Notes under the pieces: generated by a model
Databases searched by the model: none
Seen by the model: only the letters and a program-made list of their open reading frames with translations
Told to the model about the DNA's origin: nothing
In this document: one piece after another, positions 1 through 10,019 of the stretch
Position numbering within the stretch: the stretch's first letter is position 1
Layout: each line of letters begins with the position of its first letter
Assembly (NCBI RefSeq): GCF_002277815.1
Contig: NZ_NKJI01000004.1
Span: 186,001-250,000, forward strand
From: Pseudomonas sp. ERMR1:02
GTDB taxonomy: Bacteria; Pseudomonadota; Gammaproteobacteria; Pseudomonadales; Pseudomonadaceae
Length of the DNA: 64,000 bases
Direction of reading: 5' to 3'
Position numbers and translations under genes: made by a program

Positions 1-14
1 TTTGCCACGCGCAT
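1..14 (-). CDS. First codons of a minus-strand gene cut by the window edge
   Basis: Just downstream of proB on the minus strand an AAGGA ribosome-binding site is followed after about seven bases by ATG and the codons for Met-Arg-Val-Ala, where the window ends. It probably starts the next gene of the proB direction. In P. aeruginosa a CreA-family gene lies at this place, but four codons cannot identify it. Confidence 0.3.
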
Positions 15-26
15 GGAGGTATTCCT

Positions 27-1145
27 TCAGACCAGGATCAGGTTATCGCGATGAACCAGTTCCGGCTCAGCCATGTAACCCAACAAACCGACAATCGCAT
101 CAGACGACTGACCGATGATTTTTTGTGCCTCCAGCGCACTGTAGTTGGCCAGGCCACGAGCGATCTCTCGACCGTCCGGCGCCACGCAAACTACCATCTC
201 GCCACGACGAAAGCTGCCCTGGACCAATTTCACACCCACGGGCAGCAAACTCTTGTTGCCCTGGGACAACGCCGTCACTGCACCCGCATCCAGCACCAAC
301 GTGCCACGGGTTTGCAAATGCCCAGCCAGCCACTGCTTGCGCGCCGCCAACATGCCGCGCTCTGGCGAAAGCAAGGTGCCGATGCGCTCACCCGCCTTCA
401 GGCGATCCAGTACGCGCTCAAGGCGCCCACCGACGATGATCGTATGCGCGCCGGAACGCGCCGCCAGACGCGCAGCGCGCAATTTGGTCTGCATGCCACC
501 GCGCCCCAGCGCACCACCGGTACCGCCCGCCACCGCATCAAGCGCCGGATCATCGGCGCGCGCCTCGTAAATCAGCTGAGCATCCGGATTGTTGCGCGGA
601 TCGGCGTCAAACATGCCATCGCGATCCGTCAGGATCACCAGCAAGTCCGCCTCGACCAGATTGGCCACCAGCGCCGCCAGCGTATCGTTGTCGCCGAAAC
701 GGATTTCGTCGGTGACCACGGTGTCGTTCTCGTTGATCACCGGAATAACCTTCAGCTCGACCAGAGCGCGCAAGGTACTGCGGGCGTTCAAGTAGCGCTT
801 GCGGTCGGACAGATCATCGTGGGTCAGCAGAATCTGCGCGGTGTGCCGGCCATGCTCAGCAAAGCTCGACTCCCAGGCCTGCACCAACCCCATCTGACCG
901 ATTGCAGCCGCGGCCTGGAGTTCATGCATCGCACTGGGTCGCGAGGTCCAGCCCAGACGGCTCATACCTGCCGCCACCGCCCCGGAGGACACCAGCACCA
1001 GCTCGACACCCGCCTCATGCAAGGCCACCATCTGCTCTACCCAGACACCCATTGCCGCGCGATCCAGACCCTTGCCGTCCGCCGTCAGCAAAGCGCTGCC
1101 GATTTTCACGACCCAACGCTGCGCACCTGTCACCTTGCTCCGCAT
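27..1145 (-). CDS. proB: Glutamate 5-kinase
   Basis: Cytoplasmic kinase that phosphorylates glutamate to glutamyl 5-phosphate, the first committed step of proline synthesis. The 372-residue protein has the amino-acid-kinase core (VVKIGSALL near the N-terminus, [32 protein letters not shown]) and then a C-terminal PUA domain from about residue 275, the length and order expected of ProB. The frame stays open further upstream, but the start is set at the second of two adjacent Met codons (MMRSKVTG), where homologues begin. It follows obg in the same direction after a terminator-like hairpin. Proline feedback inhibition is a family property, not something visible here. Confidence 0.96.
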   Translation of the reverse strand: MRSKVTGAQRWVVKIGSALLTADGKGLDRAAMGVWVEQMVALHEAGVELVLVSSGAVAAGMSRLGWTSRPSAMHELQAAAAIGQMGLVQAWESSFAEHGRHTAQILLTHDDLSDRKRYLNARSTLRALVELKVIPVINENDTVVTDEIRFGDNDTLAALVANLVEADLLVILTDRDGMFDADPRNNPDAQLIYEARADDPALDAVAGGTGGALGRGGMQTKLRAARLAARSGAHTIIVGGRLERVLDRLKAGERIGTLLSPERGMLAARKQWLAGHLQTRGTLVLDAGAVTALSQGNKSLLPVGVKLVQGSFRRGEMVVCVAPDGREIARGLANYSALEAQKIIGQSSDAIVGLLGYMAEPELVHRDNLILV

Positions 1146-1228
1146 CATCTTCAACCTTAGCTTGAGGGCAGCGCGACACAACGCTGCCCGTGACGTTATT
1201 CGTGACTAACGATTTCCAGATACTAAAA

Positions 1229-1248
1229 CGCCGCTCGATTGAGCGGCG
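1229..1248 (-). terminator. Intrinsic terminator after obg
   Basis: Perfect 8-bp GC-rich stem (CGCCGCTC/GAGCGGCG) with a GATT loop. Read on the minus strand it is followed by TTTT. It lies between the obg stop and the proB start and probably separates the two transcripts, at least partly. Confidence 0.7.
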
Positions 1249-1268
1249 CTTAAGTTTATCGCAACGAA

Positions 1269-2626
<1,358 letters not shown>

Positions 2627-2645
2627 ACTCACCCCACAAACGAAA

Positions 2646-2669
2646 AAGCCCCGTCGCGAGACAGGGCTT
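2646..2669 (-). terminator. Terminator-like hairpin after rpmA
   Basis: Stem AAGCCC.GTC/GAC.GGGCTT with a short loop, followed on the minus strand by a run of T. It lies right after rpmA, so transcription from rplU-rpmA into obg is probably attenuated here. Confidence 0.75.
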
Positions 2670-2686
2670 TTCCAGCATCTACGTAA

Positions 2687-2962
2687 TTATGCCGCGACGA
2701 CTTCAGTCTTCGGGACAATGCTCACGTAACGGCGATTGAAAGCGCCTTTTACTTCGAACTTGATCACGCCGTCGATTTTAGCGAACAGAGTGTGATCTTT
2801 ACCCATGCCAACACCGTAACCGGCGTGGAATTGGGTGCCGCGCTGACGCACGATGATGTTGCCCGGAATGATAACCTGGCCGCCATACATCTTCACGCCA
2901 AGGCGTTTGGCTTCTGAGTCGCGACCGTTACGGGTACTACCACCAGCTTTTTTGTGTGCCAT
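2687..2962 (-). CDS. rpmA: 50S ribosomal protein L27
   Basis: Large-subunit protein whose basic N-terminal tail reaches the peptidyl-transferase centre. The 91-residue sequence has the full family signature: [16 protein letters not shown], then [21 protein letters not shown] and [13 protein letters not shown]. No cleavable leader precedes Ala2, unlike L27 of Firmicutes. AGGAG sits a few bases before the ATG. It is 34 bases after rplU and surely co-transcribed with it. Confidence 0.98.
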   Translation of the reverse strand: MAHKKAGGSTRNGRDSEAKRLGVKMYGGQVIIPGNIIVRQRGTQFHAGYGVGMGKDHTLFAKIDGVIKFEVKGAFNRRYVSIVPKTEVVAA

Positions 2963-2996
2963 GAGTCAATTCTCCTAGTGAGGAATTAGGCTGAAA

Positions 2997-3311
2997 TTAA
3001 GCCTGAATACCGGTGATTTTGATCTCGGTGTACCACTGGCGGTGGCCCATACGCTTCATGTGGTGCTTACGACGACGGAACTTGATGATGCGGACTTTAT
3101 CGTGACGACCTTGGGAGATCACTTCAGCCACAACGGTAGCGCCGGCAACAACTGGAGCGCCGATATTCACGTCGTCGCCATTGGCAACCAACAGAACGCG
3201 ATCAAAAGTAACGGATTCGCCGGTAGCGATTTCCAGTTTTTCGATCTTCAGGTATTCACCCGGGGCGACCTTGTATTGCTTGCCGCCAGTAACGATTACT
3301 GCATAAGACAT
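2997..3311 (-). CDS. rplU: 50S ribosomal protein L21
   Basis: Large-subunit protein that binds 23S rRNA. The 104-residue product begins [19 protein letters not shown] and carries the basic C-terminal signature [20 protein letters not shown]. An upstream extension of 20 codons in the same frame is ignored because homologues start at this Met and a ribosome site (GGAGA) precedes it. It is the first gene of the rplU-rpmA unit and is transcribed away from ispB across a 240-base intergenic region. Confidence 0.98.
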   Translation of the reverse strand: MSYAVIVTGGKQYKVAPGEYLKIEKLEIATGESVTFDRVLLVANGDDVNIGAPVVAGATVVAEVISQGRHDKVRIIKFRRRKHHMKRMGHRQWYTEIKITGIQA

Positions 3312-3551
3312 GGTATTTCTCCGATAATCCTGCTCACCCAGCTCTTTATAAGAAGAGGTATTGGCTGGCATGGCTGCATTGGGCTGGAAGGCCCGTTTGC
3401 AATTGCGTAAGGCAGGTGCTGCCCAGGAAGTTCAGGGTGCGCGATTGTACGCAAGGCACGAGCGCCTTGCAATAGGCCGTCCATCGCGCCTTGACAGGCC
3501 CGAACGTGGGTCCTAGCATGCCGCGCAACCCTTCTGGAGCGACTGTCGCTG
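3312..3551. promoter_or_regulatory. Divergent promoter region between rplU and ispB
   Basis: A 240-base spacer between two divergently transcribed housekeeping genes. It must hold both promoters and the rplU leader. I found no strong sigma70 boxes or palindromes that fix them. Confidence 0.4.
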
Positions 3552-4520
3552 ATGCAACCCCAAGCTTTCTACCGCGCGGTGGCGGACGATTTTAGCGCCG
3601 TCGACGGCATCATCAAGAAGCAGCTGACTTCCCGAGTGCCGCTGGTTTCCAAAATCGGCGACTACATCACTTCGGCCGGCGGCAAACGCCTTCGACCTTT
3701 ATTAGTGTTGCTGTGTGGCAAGGCTCTGGGCCGCGAAGGCGATGACATGCGCCTGCTGGCCGCGACCATCGAATTTCTGCACACCGCGACCCTGTTGCAT
3801 GACGACGTGGTCGATATGTCCGGTATGCGCCGCGGCCGCTCGACCGCCAACGCCATGTGGGGCAATGCGCCAAGTGTGCTGGTGGGAGATTTCCTGTATT
3901 CGCGCTCCTTCGAAATGATGGTCGAACTGGGCTCCATGCCGGTGATGAAGATCCTTTCGCAAGCTACGCGCATCATCGCCGAAGGCGAAGTGTTGCAGTT
4001 GTCGAAGGTCCGTGACGCCAGCACCACCGAAGAAACCTACATGGAAGTCATCCGCGGCAAGACCGCGATGCTCTTCGAAGCCTCGACCCACAGCGCTGCG
4101 GCCCTGGCCGGTGCAACGCCTGAGCAGAGCGAAGCGCTGCGCACCTTCGGCGATCACCTGGGCGTGGCTTTCCAACTGGTCGACGACCTGCTGGACTACA
4201 AAGGCGACGCTGAAACCCTGGGCAAGAACGTCGGTGACGATCTGGCCGAAGGCAAACCGACCCTCCCGCTGATCTACACCATGCGCGAAGGCACGCCGGA
4301 ACAGGCAGCCTTGGTGCGCAAGGCGATCCAGAAAGGCGGAATCGAAGATCTGGAAAGCATCCGTGCAGCCGTGGAAGCCTCGGGCTCGCTGGACTACACC
4401 GCAAAATTGGCCCGCGATTACGTAGCGCGTGCGATCAAGTGCCTCGAAGCGCTGCCCGCCAGCGAATATCGCGATGCGCTGGTCGAATTGAGCGAGTTTG
4501 CGGTAGCCCGCACGCACTAA
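3552..4520 (+). CDS. ispB: Octaprenyl diphosphate synthase
   Basis: Trans-prenyl transferase that extends farnesyl diphosphate with isopentenyl units to make the ubiquinone side chain. The 322-residue protein has both aspartate-rich motifs: DDVVD at about 84-88 with the following GMRRGRSTAN, and LVDDLLDYKGD near 210. It also has the GGKRLRP substrate-binding motif near residue 53. Length and divergence from rplU match Pseudomonas IspB. The main alternative, a geranylgeranyl or solanesyl synthase, is unlikely given the context. Confidence 0.95.
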   Translation: MQPQAFYRAVADDFSAVDGIIKKQLTSRVPLVSKIGDYITSAGGKRLRPLLVLLCGKALGREGDDMRLLAATIEFLHTATLLHDDVVDMSGMRRGRSTANAMWGNAPSVLVGDFLYSRSFEMMVELGSMPVMKILSQATRIIAEGEVLQLSKVRDASTTEETYMEVIRGKTAMLFEASTHSAAALAGATPEQSEALRTFGDHLGVAFQLVDDLLDYKGDAETLGKNVGDDLAEGKPTLPLIYTMREGTPEQAALVRKAIQKGGIEDLESIRAAVEASGSLDYTAKLARDYVARAIKCLEALPASEYRDALVELSEFAVARTH

Positions 4521-4529
4521 ACGCTTTCC

Positions 4530-4630
4530 TGTAGGAGCGAGCATGCTCGCGATGGTCGTTAACGATAACGCGGGCATTCAGGTATCCCGCGCAATCGTTA
4601 GCCTCCATCGCAAGCATGCTCGCTCCTACA
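4530..4630. repeat. REP palindrome pair (REPIN)
   Basis: Two REP units face each other (TGTAGGAGCGAGCATGCTCG ... and its complement ending CTCCTACA) around a 50-base core, between ispB and the zinc-ribbon gene. It is probably also the transcript end of ispB. Confidence 0.85.
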
Positions 4631-4658
4631 GGATTAGTTCCTCCCTGGAAAAACCCTA

Positions 4659-4664
4659 TATAAT
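4659..4664 (+). promoter_or_regulatory. Putative -10 box of the zinc-ribbon gene
   Basis: A perfect TATAAT lies 38 bases before the GTG start. The matching -35 region is poor. Confidence 0.45.
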
Positions 4665-4701
4665 GTGCGCTTTTTAGCGATCCTGAATCCAAGGAGCCTT
4701 A

Positions 4702-5043
4702 GTGAGCACGTTGCCACCCTGCCCGAAATGCAATTGCGAATACACCTATGAAGACGGCGCCCAGCTGATCTGCCCCGAGTGCGCCCACGAATGGTCCGCC
4801 AGCGGCGAAACCCAAGCGGTGTCCGATGACGCGGTGAAAAAGGATTCGGTCGGCAACGTCCTGCAGGACGGCGATACCATCACCGTGATCAAGGACCTCA
4901 AGGTCAAAGGCACTTCCCTGGTGGTCAAGGTCGGCACCAAGGTCAAGAACATCCGTCTGTGCGACGGCGATCATGACATCGACTGTAAGATCGACGGCAT
5001 CGGCCCTATGAAACTCAAATCCGAGTTCGTCAGAAAAGTCTGA
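4702..5043 (+). CDS. yjdM: Zinc-ribbon protein of the YjdM/PhnA family
   Basis: A 113-residue cytoplasmic protein of the family once named PhnA (not the phosphonoacetate hydrolase). Four cysteines (C7, C10, C24, C27) form the N-terminal zinc ribbon, and the C-terminal domain has the family motifs [15 protein letters not shown] and [14 protein letters not shown]. The start is GTG: AGGAG lies seven bases upstream and the frame holds no better Met. The molecular role of the family is not established. Confidence 0.92.
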   Translation: MSTLPPCPKCNCEYTYEDGAQLICPECAHEWSASGETQAVSDDAVKKDSVGNVLQDGDTITVIKDLKVKGTSLVVKVGTKVKNIRLCDGDHDIDCKIDGIGPMKLKSEFVRKV

Positions 5044-5191
5044 TAACGCCGTATTCCATCCCACGCCCTGCGTGGGATGGAGGCTCGCCCTCCTCCCGCC
5101 TCACCCAACAAATCCTCGCAATAGCCAAACGCCCCAGCCTTGACCTTACTCAATCTTTACCCGCAAAAAGCCGCAATCGGCCAATAGACCC

Positions 5192-5230
5192 TTGCTATTT
5201 GATGAATACGAATTATTCTCATTGATAACC
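5192..5230 (+). promoter_or_regulatory. Probable Fur box over a sigma70 promoter
   Basis: TTGCTA (5192-5197) and TATTCT (5214-5219) are spaced 16 bases. Overlapping them, 5207-5221 on the minus strand reads TGAGAATAATTCGTA, which matches 10 of 14 fixed positions of the 7-1-7 Fur motif, and the match extends to TTATCAATGAGAAT. The box would block the promoter of the following 85-residue gene when iron is plentiful. Confidence 0.6.
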
Positions 5231-5248
5231 AATCAATGGAGATGAGAC

Positions 5249-5506
5249 ATGACTTATTTGATCGATGCCTGGCTGGACCGTCCACACCCTTACCTGAGGA
5301 TCCTGCATCGGGAAACCGGGGAAGTCTGTGCGGTGCTTGAAGAAGAAGCCTTGAGCGAGTTGCAGGATCAAGGTGACCTGGACCTCAATGGTTTGAGTTC
5401 CAGCGAGCCGGTGGTGCTCAAGGAGGTGGTGAGAAATCTGTTCCTGTTCTGCTATGCCCGGGCATTGCGCCCGACAACCGAACTGCATCACAAGATCGAA
5501 GTATGA
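5249..5506 (+). CDS. Small conserved Pseudomonas protein, probably iron-regulated
   Basis: An 85-residue soluble, acidic protein with no recognised domain, starting MTYLIDAWLDRPHPYLRI and rich in Glu and Leu through its middle. GGAG lies seven bases before the ATG. A gene of this kind lies between ispB and fklB in P. aeruginosa, and I recall it as one of the genes induced by iron limitation there. The Fur-like box just upstream agrees with that. It has no cysteines or histidine clusters that would suggest a metal site. The function is unknown. Confidence 0.8.
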   Translation: MTYLIDAWLDRPHPYLRILHRETGEVCAVLEEEALSELQDQGDLDLNGLSSSEPVVLKEVVRNLFLFCYARALRPTTELHHKIEV

Positions 5507-5520
5507 GAAACACAAAACCC

Positions 5521-5620
5521 TGTAGGAGCGAGCTTGCTCGCGAAGAACGTCAACGATAACGCGTGCATTCTGAATGAACGCGGTGTCCTTGGGTTCATCG
5601 CGAGCAAGCTAGCTCCTACA
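5521..5620. repeat. REP palindrome pair (REPIN)
   Basis: Head-to-head REP units (TGTAGGAGCGAGCTTGCTCG ... CGAGCAAGCTAGCTCCTACA) between the convergent ends of the 85-residue gene and fklB. Confidence 0.85.
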
Positions 5621-5631
5621 AGATCAAAAGC

Positions 5632-6249
5632 TTACAGAACGTCGAGCAGTTCGACTTCGAACACCAGTACGCTGTGCGGCGCAATGCTGCCAACGCCTTG
5701 AGCGCCGTAAGCCAGTTCGCTCGGCACGTACAGGCGCCATTTGCTGCCGGCATTCATCAGTTGCAGGGCTTCGGTCCAGCCGGCGATTACGCCACCGACC
5801 GGGAATTCTGCAGGCTGGCCACGATCGTAGGAGCTGTCGAACACAGTGCCGTCGATCAGGGTGCCGTGGTAGTGGGTACGCACGGTGTCTTCACGGGATG
5901 GCTTGGCGCCTTCACCAGCAGTCAGTACTTCGAACTGCAGACCGGAAGCCAGGGTGGTGATGCCGTCACGCTTGGCGTTTTCAGCCAGGAAGGCCAAGCC
6001 TTCGCCAGCGGCCACTTCAGCCTTGGCTGCAGCTTCGGCTTGCATGATTTCGCGGATCACCTTGAAGCTGGCGGACATTTCTTCCTGACCCACACGGCTT
6101 TCCTTGCCTGCGAAGGCGTCAGTCAGACCTGCCAGGATCGCGTCCAGGCTAACGCCCGGTGGCGGGTTGTCGCGCAGTTGGTCGCCCAGCTGACGGCCGA
6201 TACCGTAGCTGACGCGGGTTTCGTCGGTGGACAGATTTACTTCGGACAT
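5632..6249 (-). CDS. fklB: FKBP-type peptidyl-prolyl cis-trans isomerase
   Basis: Prolyl isomerase of the FklB/FkpA class, 205 residues. The N-terminal helical dimerisation part (about 1-85, with VSYGIGRQLGDQL) is followed by a long helix and the FKBP domain (about 105-205), which has VRTHYHGTLIDGTVFDSSYDR, the GVIAGWTEALQLM active-site loop and IPSELAYG-like YVPSELAYG. There is no signal peptide, so it is cytoplasmic as for FklB. The start is set at MSEVNLSTDE; the 25 codons of open frame before it have no ribosome site. Confidence 0.93.
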   Translation of the reverse strand: MSEVNLSTDETRVSYGIGRQLGDQLRDNPPPGVSLDAILAGLTDAFAGKESRVGQEEMSASFKVIREIMQAEAAAKAEVAAGEGLAFLAENAKRDGITTLASGLQFEVLTAGEGAKPSREDTVRTHYHGTLIDGTVFDSSYDRGQPAEFPVGGVIAGWTEALQLMNAGSKWRLYVPSELAYGAQGVGSIAPHSVLVFEVELLDVL

Positions 6250-6369
6250 GACACTGCTCCGCTGTGTGGACGGCCCGGGAACTTGCCGTGCGTGCACAGC
6301 GCGTCCCGGTGCGCCCGGAACCAAAAGGGCCAGCAGACTAGCACAGATGCCATCGTGTTGATGAGGGTG

Positions 6370-6678
6370 TCAGCCCTGTCGCGTGGAACGAAGGTCGATT
6401 GGCACCTTCAGATTTTCTTCAATGCCACCGAGCCCGCACATCTCGTCATGCACCAGGGTGTGCACAAGGTTGAAGTTCAGCTTGGGAAAGGAGCGCAGCA
6501 CATCACGGGCATGCTCCACCGAGCGCAGGTGCATCATGTGACCGTGTGTATCGCTCAAAGGATAGGCTGCGCCATGCATCCGTGCCTCCAGCAGGTAGAT
6601 CCCGCCTTCCATCGAGATCAGATTCAGCTCATCGACCTTCCCGGCGACGGCATAAGCATTCAACTCTTGCAGGTTCAT
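6370..6678 (-). CDS. DUF6482 family protein
   Basis: A 102-residue soluble protein (MNLQELNAYAVAGKVDELNL...) that I place in DUF6482, a small family common in Pseudomonas and of unknown function. The conserved middle part has GGIYLLEARMHG and HGHMMHLRSVEHARDVL. It lies upstream of fklB in the same direction, 120 bases apart, so the two could share a transcript. Confidence 0.8.
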   Translation of the reverse strand: MNLQELNAYAVAGKVDELNLISMEGGIYLLEARMHGAAYPLSDTHGHMMHLRSVEHARDVLRSFPKLNFNLVHTLVHDEMCGLGGIEENLKVPIDLRSTRQG

Positions 6679-6781
6679 GAGCGCACCTCGTGCAGTGGCG
6701 AGTCATACCTTTACAGGCATATGCCTCGACGCATCAAAGTACAAGCCACAAATCATGCCGCTCGTCTGTTTCACAATCCGC

Positions 6782-6872
6782 TGTAGGAGCGAGGCTTGCC
6801 CGCGAAGAGGCTGTGTCAGACAACATAGGTGTGCCTGTAACACCGCCTTCGCGGGCAAGCCTAGCTCATACA
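6782..6872. repeat. REP pair, one arm degenerate
   Basis: REP unit TGTAGGAGCGAGGCTTGCCC faces a partner ending CTAGCTCATACA, with two changes from the consensus arm. It lies between the yqhA-like gene and the DUF6482 gene. Confidence 0.8.
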
Positions 6873-6885
6873 GAGGGAGGGTAAA

Positions 6886-7374
6886 TCAGTGCTTGGTTAA
6901 TTTATCCAGATAGCCCATGGCGAATGCCGACACCACGAACGTCATGTGAATGATCACGTACCACTGCAAATGCTCGGGATCGACGTTCTTGGCGTCCATG
7001 AAGATGCGCAGCAAATGGATGGAAGAAATCGCCACGATGGAAGCCGCGACCTTCATCTTCAGGGAAGACGAGTCCATGGTGCCCAGCCAGTTGAGTTTTT
7101 CCTTGCTGTCATCGATGTCCAGCTGGGAAACGAAGTTTTCGTAGCCGGATATCATCACCATCACCAGCAAGCCGCCTACCAGCGCCATGTCGATCAACGA
7201 CAGCAGCACCAGGATCAGATCAGATTCAGCCATCGAAAAGACGTTTGGGATGACGTGGAAGACTTCCTGGAAGAATTTCAGCGCCAAGGCCAGCAGCCCA
7301 AGGGACAGGCCGAAGTAGATTGGCGCCAGCAGCCAGCGGGAGGCGTACATTGTGTTTTCGATAAAGCGTTCCAT
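6886..7374 (-). CDS. YqhA/UPF0114 family inner-membrane protein
   Basis: A 162-residue membrane protein of the UPF0114 (TIGR00645) family with four predicted membrane segments: around residues 13-35, 50-75, 105-125 and 135-157. The family marks are [18 protein letters not shown] at the N-terminus and [10 protein letters not shown] after the second segment. The function of the family is unknown. It diverges from the lipoprotein gene downstream. Confidence 0.9.
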   Translation of the reverse strand: MERFIENTMYASRWLLAPIYFGLSLGLLALALKFFQEVFHVIPNVFSMAESDLILVLLSLIDMALVGGLLVMVMISGYENFVSQLDIDDSKEKLNWLGTMDSSSLKMKVAASIVAISSIHLLRIFMDAKNVDPEHLQWYVIIHMTFVVSAFAMGYLDKLTKH

Positions 7375-7532
7375 TGAATCTCACACGTGTTTGAAAATGG
7401 GCGCGAGTATAACAGCCGCCTGTTGCGCCCAGAAACCATCGGGAAATCCGCCACCTGCGCGTGTGTGTCAAAGTTTTTCTGCTAGTGTCCAAACCATTGA
7501 CAGCTCAGTGATATCGGACAGGAAGACTGGAA

Positions 7533-9362
7533 ATGGATCTGCGTTTGCCTTTAACCAGTGCCGTAATCTGCCTGGTACTGTTGCTCAGTGGCTGCTCGCC
7601 CAGCGACGAGAAGCGCGAGGTCAGCCTTGAGGAAAAGACGGCGCAGTTCGAAAAATCGCTGGATGCCATTGCCGACCCGAAACTCAAGGATGCCGTGGCC
7701 GAGCTCGGCGGCTCGCTGTTGCTACTCGAACGCGCGCAACTCAAGCTCGACAGCAAACCGGTGGTGACCGAATACGGTGAAGATGCCCTCGCCGTCCTCA
7801 AGCACTACCCCACACCGCAGGCCCTGGTCGACACCTACATCAACGGCCTGTTCGTGTTGCATAAAGATTCCAGCTCCGACTACCTGACCGACCTGCAGCC
7901 GGTGTTTCCTTTCAGCTTCAGCATTGCGGCCACGTTTCTCTTTCCCCATGGCCTGGAGTGGCAGTCAGTCACCCTGAGCAACAAACGTGTCATTGCCTTC
8001 CAGCCGGAATGGTCTGAAACCGATCCCGGCATTCAGTTGAGCCCCTCGAGCTCCAACCTGACCAACCCCGATGACCTGACCGTGACCTATCCGTTCATCG
8101 AGGGCCTCGATATCGATATCAAGAAGCAGCCGCAGCCGGTCAGCCTGCTAGGCAAGGTGGAAGTCATTGCACCAAGCCGGATCTACAGCTTCGACCTGAC
8201 GAAAAAGGATGTTGGCCAGACGCGTACCAATGACAACCTCAGCGTCACGCTGCTGAAACTGACCAATAACTACGCCGAACTCGAATTCAATAACAGTGCG
8301 CCACAGGCCCCGGAGATCGGGGAAACGTCACTTAACCCGCTCATCGTCCAGGCCAGGGACGCCACCGGGCAATTTCTCTCGCGCTCCGGCTCGATCAACG
8401 AAACCGCTGCGCAGATTGCCTTTTACCAGCAGCAGTTGGTGAAAATGCAGCAACAGAAGAGCTGGAGCGACGCGTTCGAAAAGCAAATCGATGAAGAACA
8501 GCGCACATTCGAGAAGCAGCAATCCCACCGTTATTCGAAGGTGTATTTCAACGGCCCGATCGAAACCCTCGAAGTCAGCCTGCTGGATTTTTCAACCGTC
8601 ATGGTGACCCGCAAGGATCTGAACCTGCCGGTCCGTCGCTTCGACCGCCATACCACGCGAAAGACTATTGAGCCCCTGAATTTGCCTGTGGTGGTGTATG
8701 ACGACCAGGCGCCGAGCTGGCTCAAGGGTGCGACGCTGACCGAGGAACAACTGAAAAAGGGTGTCAGGATCAGCCAATCGGTGGAGGACCCGAGCGCTGC
8801 GCGAATCGAGTTCAGTCACCTCAGAAGCTTCAATGATGAACTGCTCGGCACCTCTTTCAATCCTGGCGAAAACCCGGTCAGTTTCTTCACCGAGGACAGC
8901 AGTGGCAAACGTGATGAGCCGATAGAACTGCCACCGGAGGCGTATCAGGTCGATCCCCTGCGCGGCTCAATCACTTACGACTTGAACCTGTTCCCCGAAA
9001 CTCCGGCTTATGTGGTGGGCTCCATGCCGCTGTTTTTGGCCACTGTCGACAAAAAGACCCTCGACGCCCACCAGTTGCCGAAGGGGCTTGAGCTCAAAGG
9101 CAATGCACTGGTGGTGGATCAGAAAATCTTTCCGGATCAGGACTGGCGTTTTTTCGCCAAGGACGACAGCGGCAACTACCTCAAGGAAATTCTTGCGGTC
9201 AACCATGACGCAAGCCCGGAAGGCCCGCCGCTATTTGCCGTGCATTACTTCTACGGGCAACCCACGCGCCTGGAAACCTATCAGCGAACCGACCTCGCCA
9301 CCGTGCAATATGGTTACGAGGTCAAACTCGACAAGGCTGACACGTCAAAACTGGCCCAATAG
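7533..9362 (+). CDS. Large putative outer-membrane lipoprotein
   Basis: A 609-residue protein with a type II signal peptide: hydrophobic stretch at 6-18 and lipobox LLSGC with the acylated Cys at 21. Ser at the next position and no Asp suggest sorting to the outer membrane. The rest is hydrophilic with beta-type segments and one charged helical part near 300-330 (Gln/Glu/Lys rich, possible coiled coil). No known domain is recognised. AGGAAG precedes the ATG. It stands alone between a divergent yqhA-like gene and a convergent small gene. Confidence 0.82.
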   Translation: MDLRLPLTSAVICLVLLLSGCSPSDEKREVSLEEKTAQFEKSLDAIADPKLKDAVAELGGSLLLLERAQLKLDSKPVVTEYGEDALAVLKHYPTPQALVDTYINGLFVLHKDSSSDYLTDLQPVFPFSFSIAATFLFPHGLEWQSVTLSNKRVIAFQPEWSETDPGIQLSPSSSNLTNPDDLTVTYPFIEGLDIDIKKQPQPVSLLGKVEVIAPSRIYSFDLTKKDVGQTRTNDNLSVTLLKLTNNYAELEFNNSAPQAPEIGETSLNPLIVQARDATGQFLSRSGSINETAAQIAFYQQQLVKMQQQKSWSDAFEKQIDEEQRTFEKQQSHRYSKVYFNGPIETLEVSLLDFSTVMVTRKDLNLPVRRFDRHTTRKTIEPLNLPVVVYDDQAPSWLKGATLTEEQLKKGVRISQSVEDPSAARIEFSHLRSFNDELLGTSFNPGENPVSFFTEDSSGKRDEPIELPPEAYQVDPLRGSITYDLNLFPETPAYVVGSMPLFLATVDKKTLDAHQLPKGLELKGNALVVDQKIFPDQDWRFFAKDDSGNYLKEILAVNHDASPEGPPLFAVHYFYGQPTRLETYQRTDLATVQYGYEVKLDKADTSKLAQ

Positions 9363-9368
9363 TGCGGG

Positions 9369-9710
9369 TCAATGTTCGGGCCGGAACTCGAAGCTACCGA
9401 CGTTGCGGCAACGGCCTCCATTGATTTCCCGCAGCTGGGCTTGCAGATGCAGGCACCAGATTTGCGGATCGTCGGCCAGTTCGTAGCCGTGCAGGGTCAG
9501 GCTTTCAACAATGGTGTCGAGGATGGACTCAGCAACGAAAGGGCCATGAAACGGGCCTTGGGCTTTGATGGCTGAAGGTTGCTCGCCGGCCATTCCGGCG
9601 GCGAAGAGCAAGGTCCACATGCCCGTATCGCCAGCCAATGGCTTGATGGCGCATTCGATACGAGTCACAAGACCCAGACATTGACGGGTGAGGCAGAGGT
9701 TGCGCGACAT
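9369..9710 (-). CDS. Conserved hypothetical protein
   Basis: A 113-residue soluble protein (MSRNLCLTRQCLGLVTRIEC...), convergent with the lipoprotein gene and only seven bases from its stop. It has four cysteines and one tryptophan pair but no recognised motif. A similar gene precedes the Lon-like protease gene in P. aeruginosa, so it belongs to the conserved neighbourhood. The function is unknown. Confidence 0.7.
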   Translation of the reverse strand: MSRNLCLTRQCLGLVTRIECAIKPLAGDTGMWTLLFAAGMAGEQPSAIKAQGPFHGPFVAESILDTIVESLTLHGYELADDPQIWCLHLQAQLREINGGRCRNVGSFEFRPEH

Positions 9711-10019
9711 GGCGGCGACCCTCGGTAGATCCGGTATTCAGCCTCCACGGGAAGGCTGTCTCGATCCAGTGATACTGTCGATATCCCTGAGCTGATAATA
9801 GAAGAAAAGTTTGACCAGTACGTCAGGTCAGACCAGAAGGCGCCGAATGGTCATTGTGTGAATATTGACGCCAGAGTGATGGCACTTCTGAATTTCGACT
9901 CCCCCCAAAAACCTGTAGGAGCGAAGCTTGCTCGCGAAGGCGGCGTGTCAGGCGATAATAATGTCGACTGGCACTACGTCTTCGCGAGCAAGCTTCGCTC
10001 CTACAGGGTTGATGGCGTG
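9711..10019. other. Intergenic region with one REP pair
   Basis: 309 bases between a minus-strand small gene and the end of the Lon-like gene. The second half is the REP pair. The first half should carry the promoter of the small gene, but no clear boxes were found. Confidence 0.4.
9914..10005. repeat. REP palindrome pair (REPIN)
   Basis: TGTAGGAGCGAAGCTTGCTC and its complement GAGCAAGCTTCGCTCCTACA flank a 40-base core just after the lonB-like stop. Confidence 0.88.
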
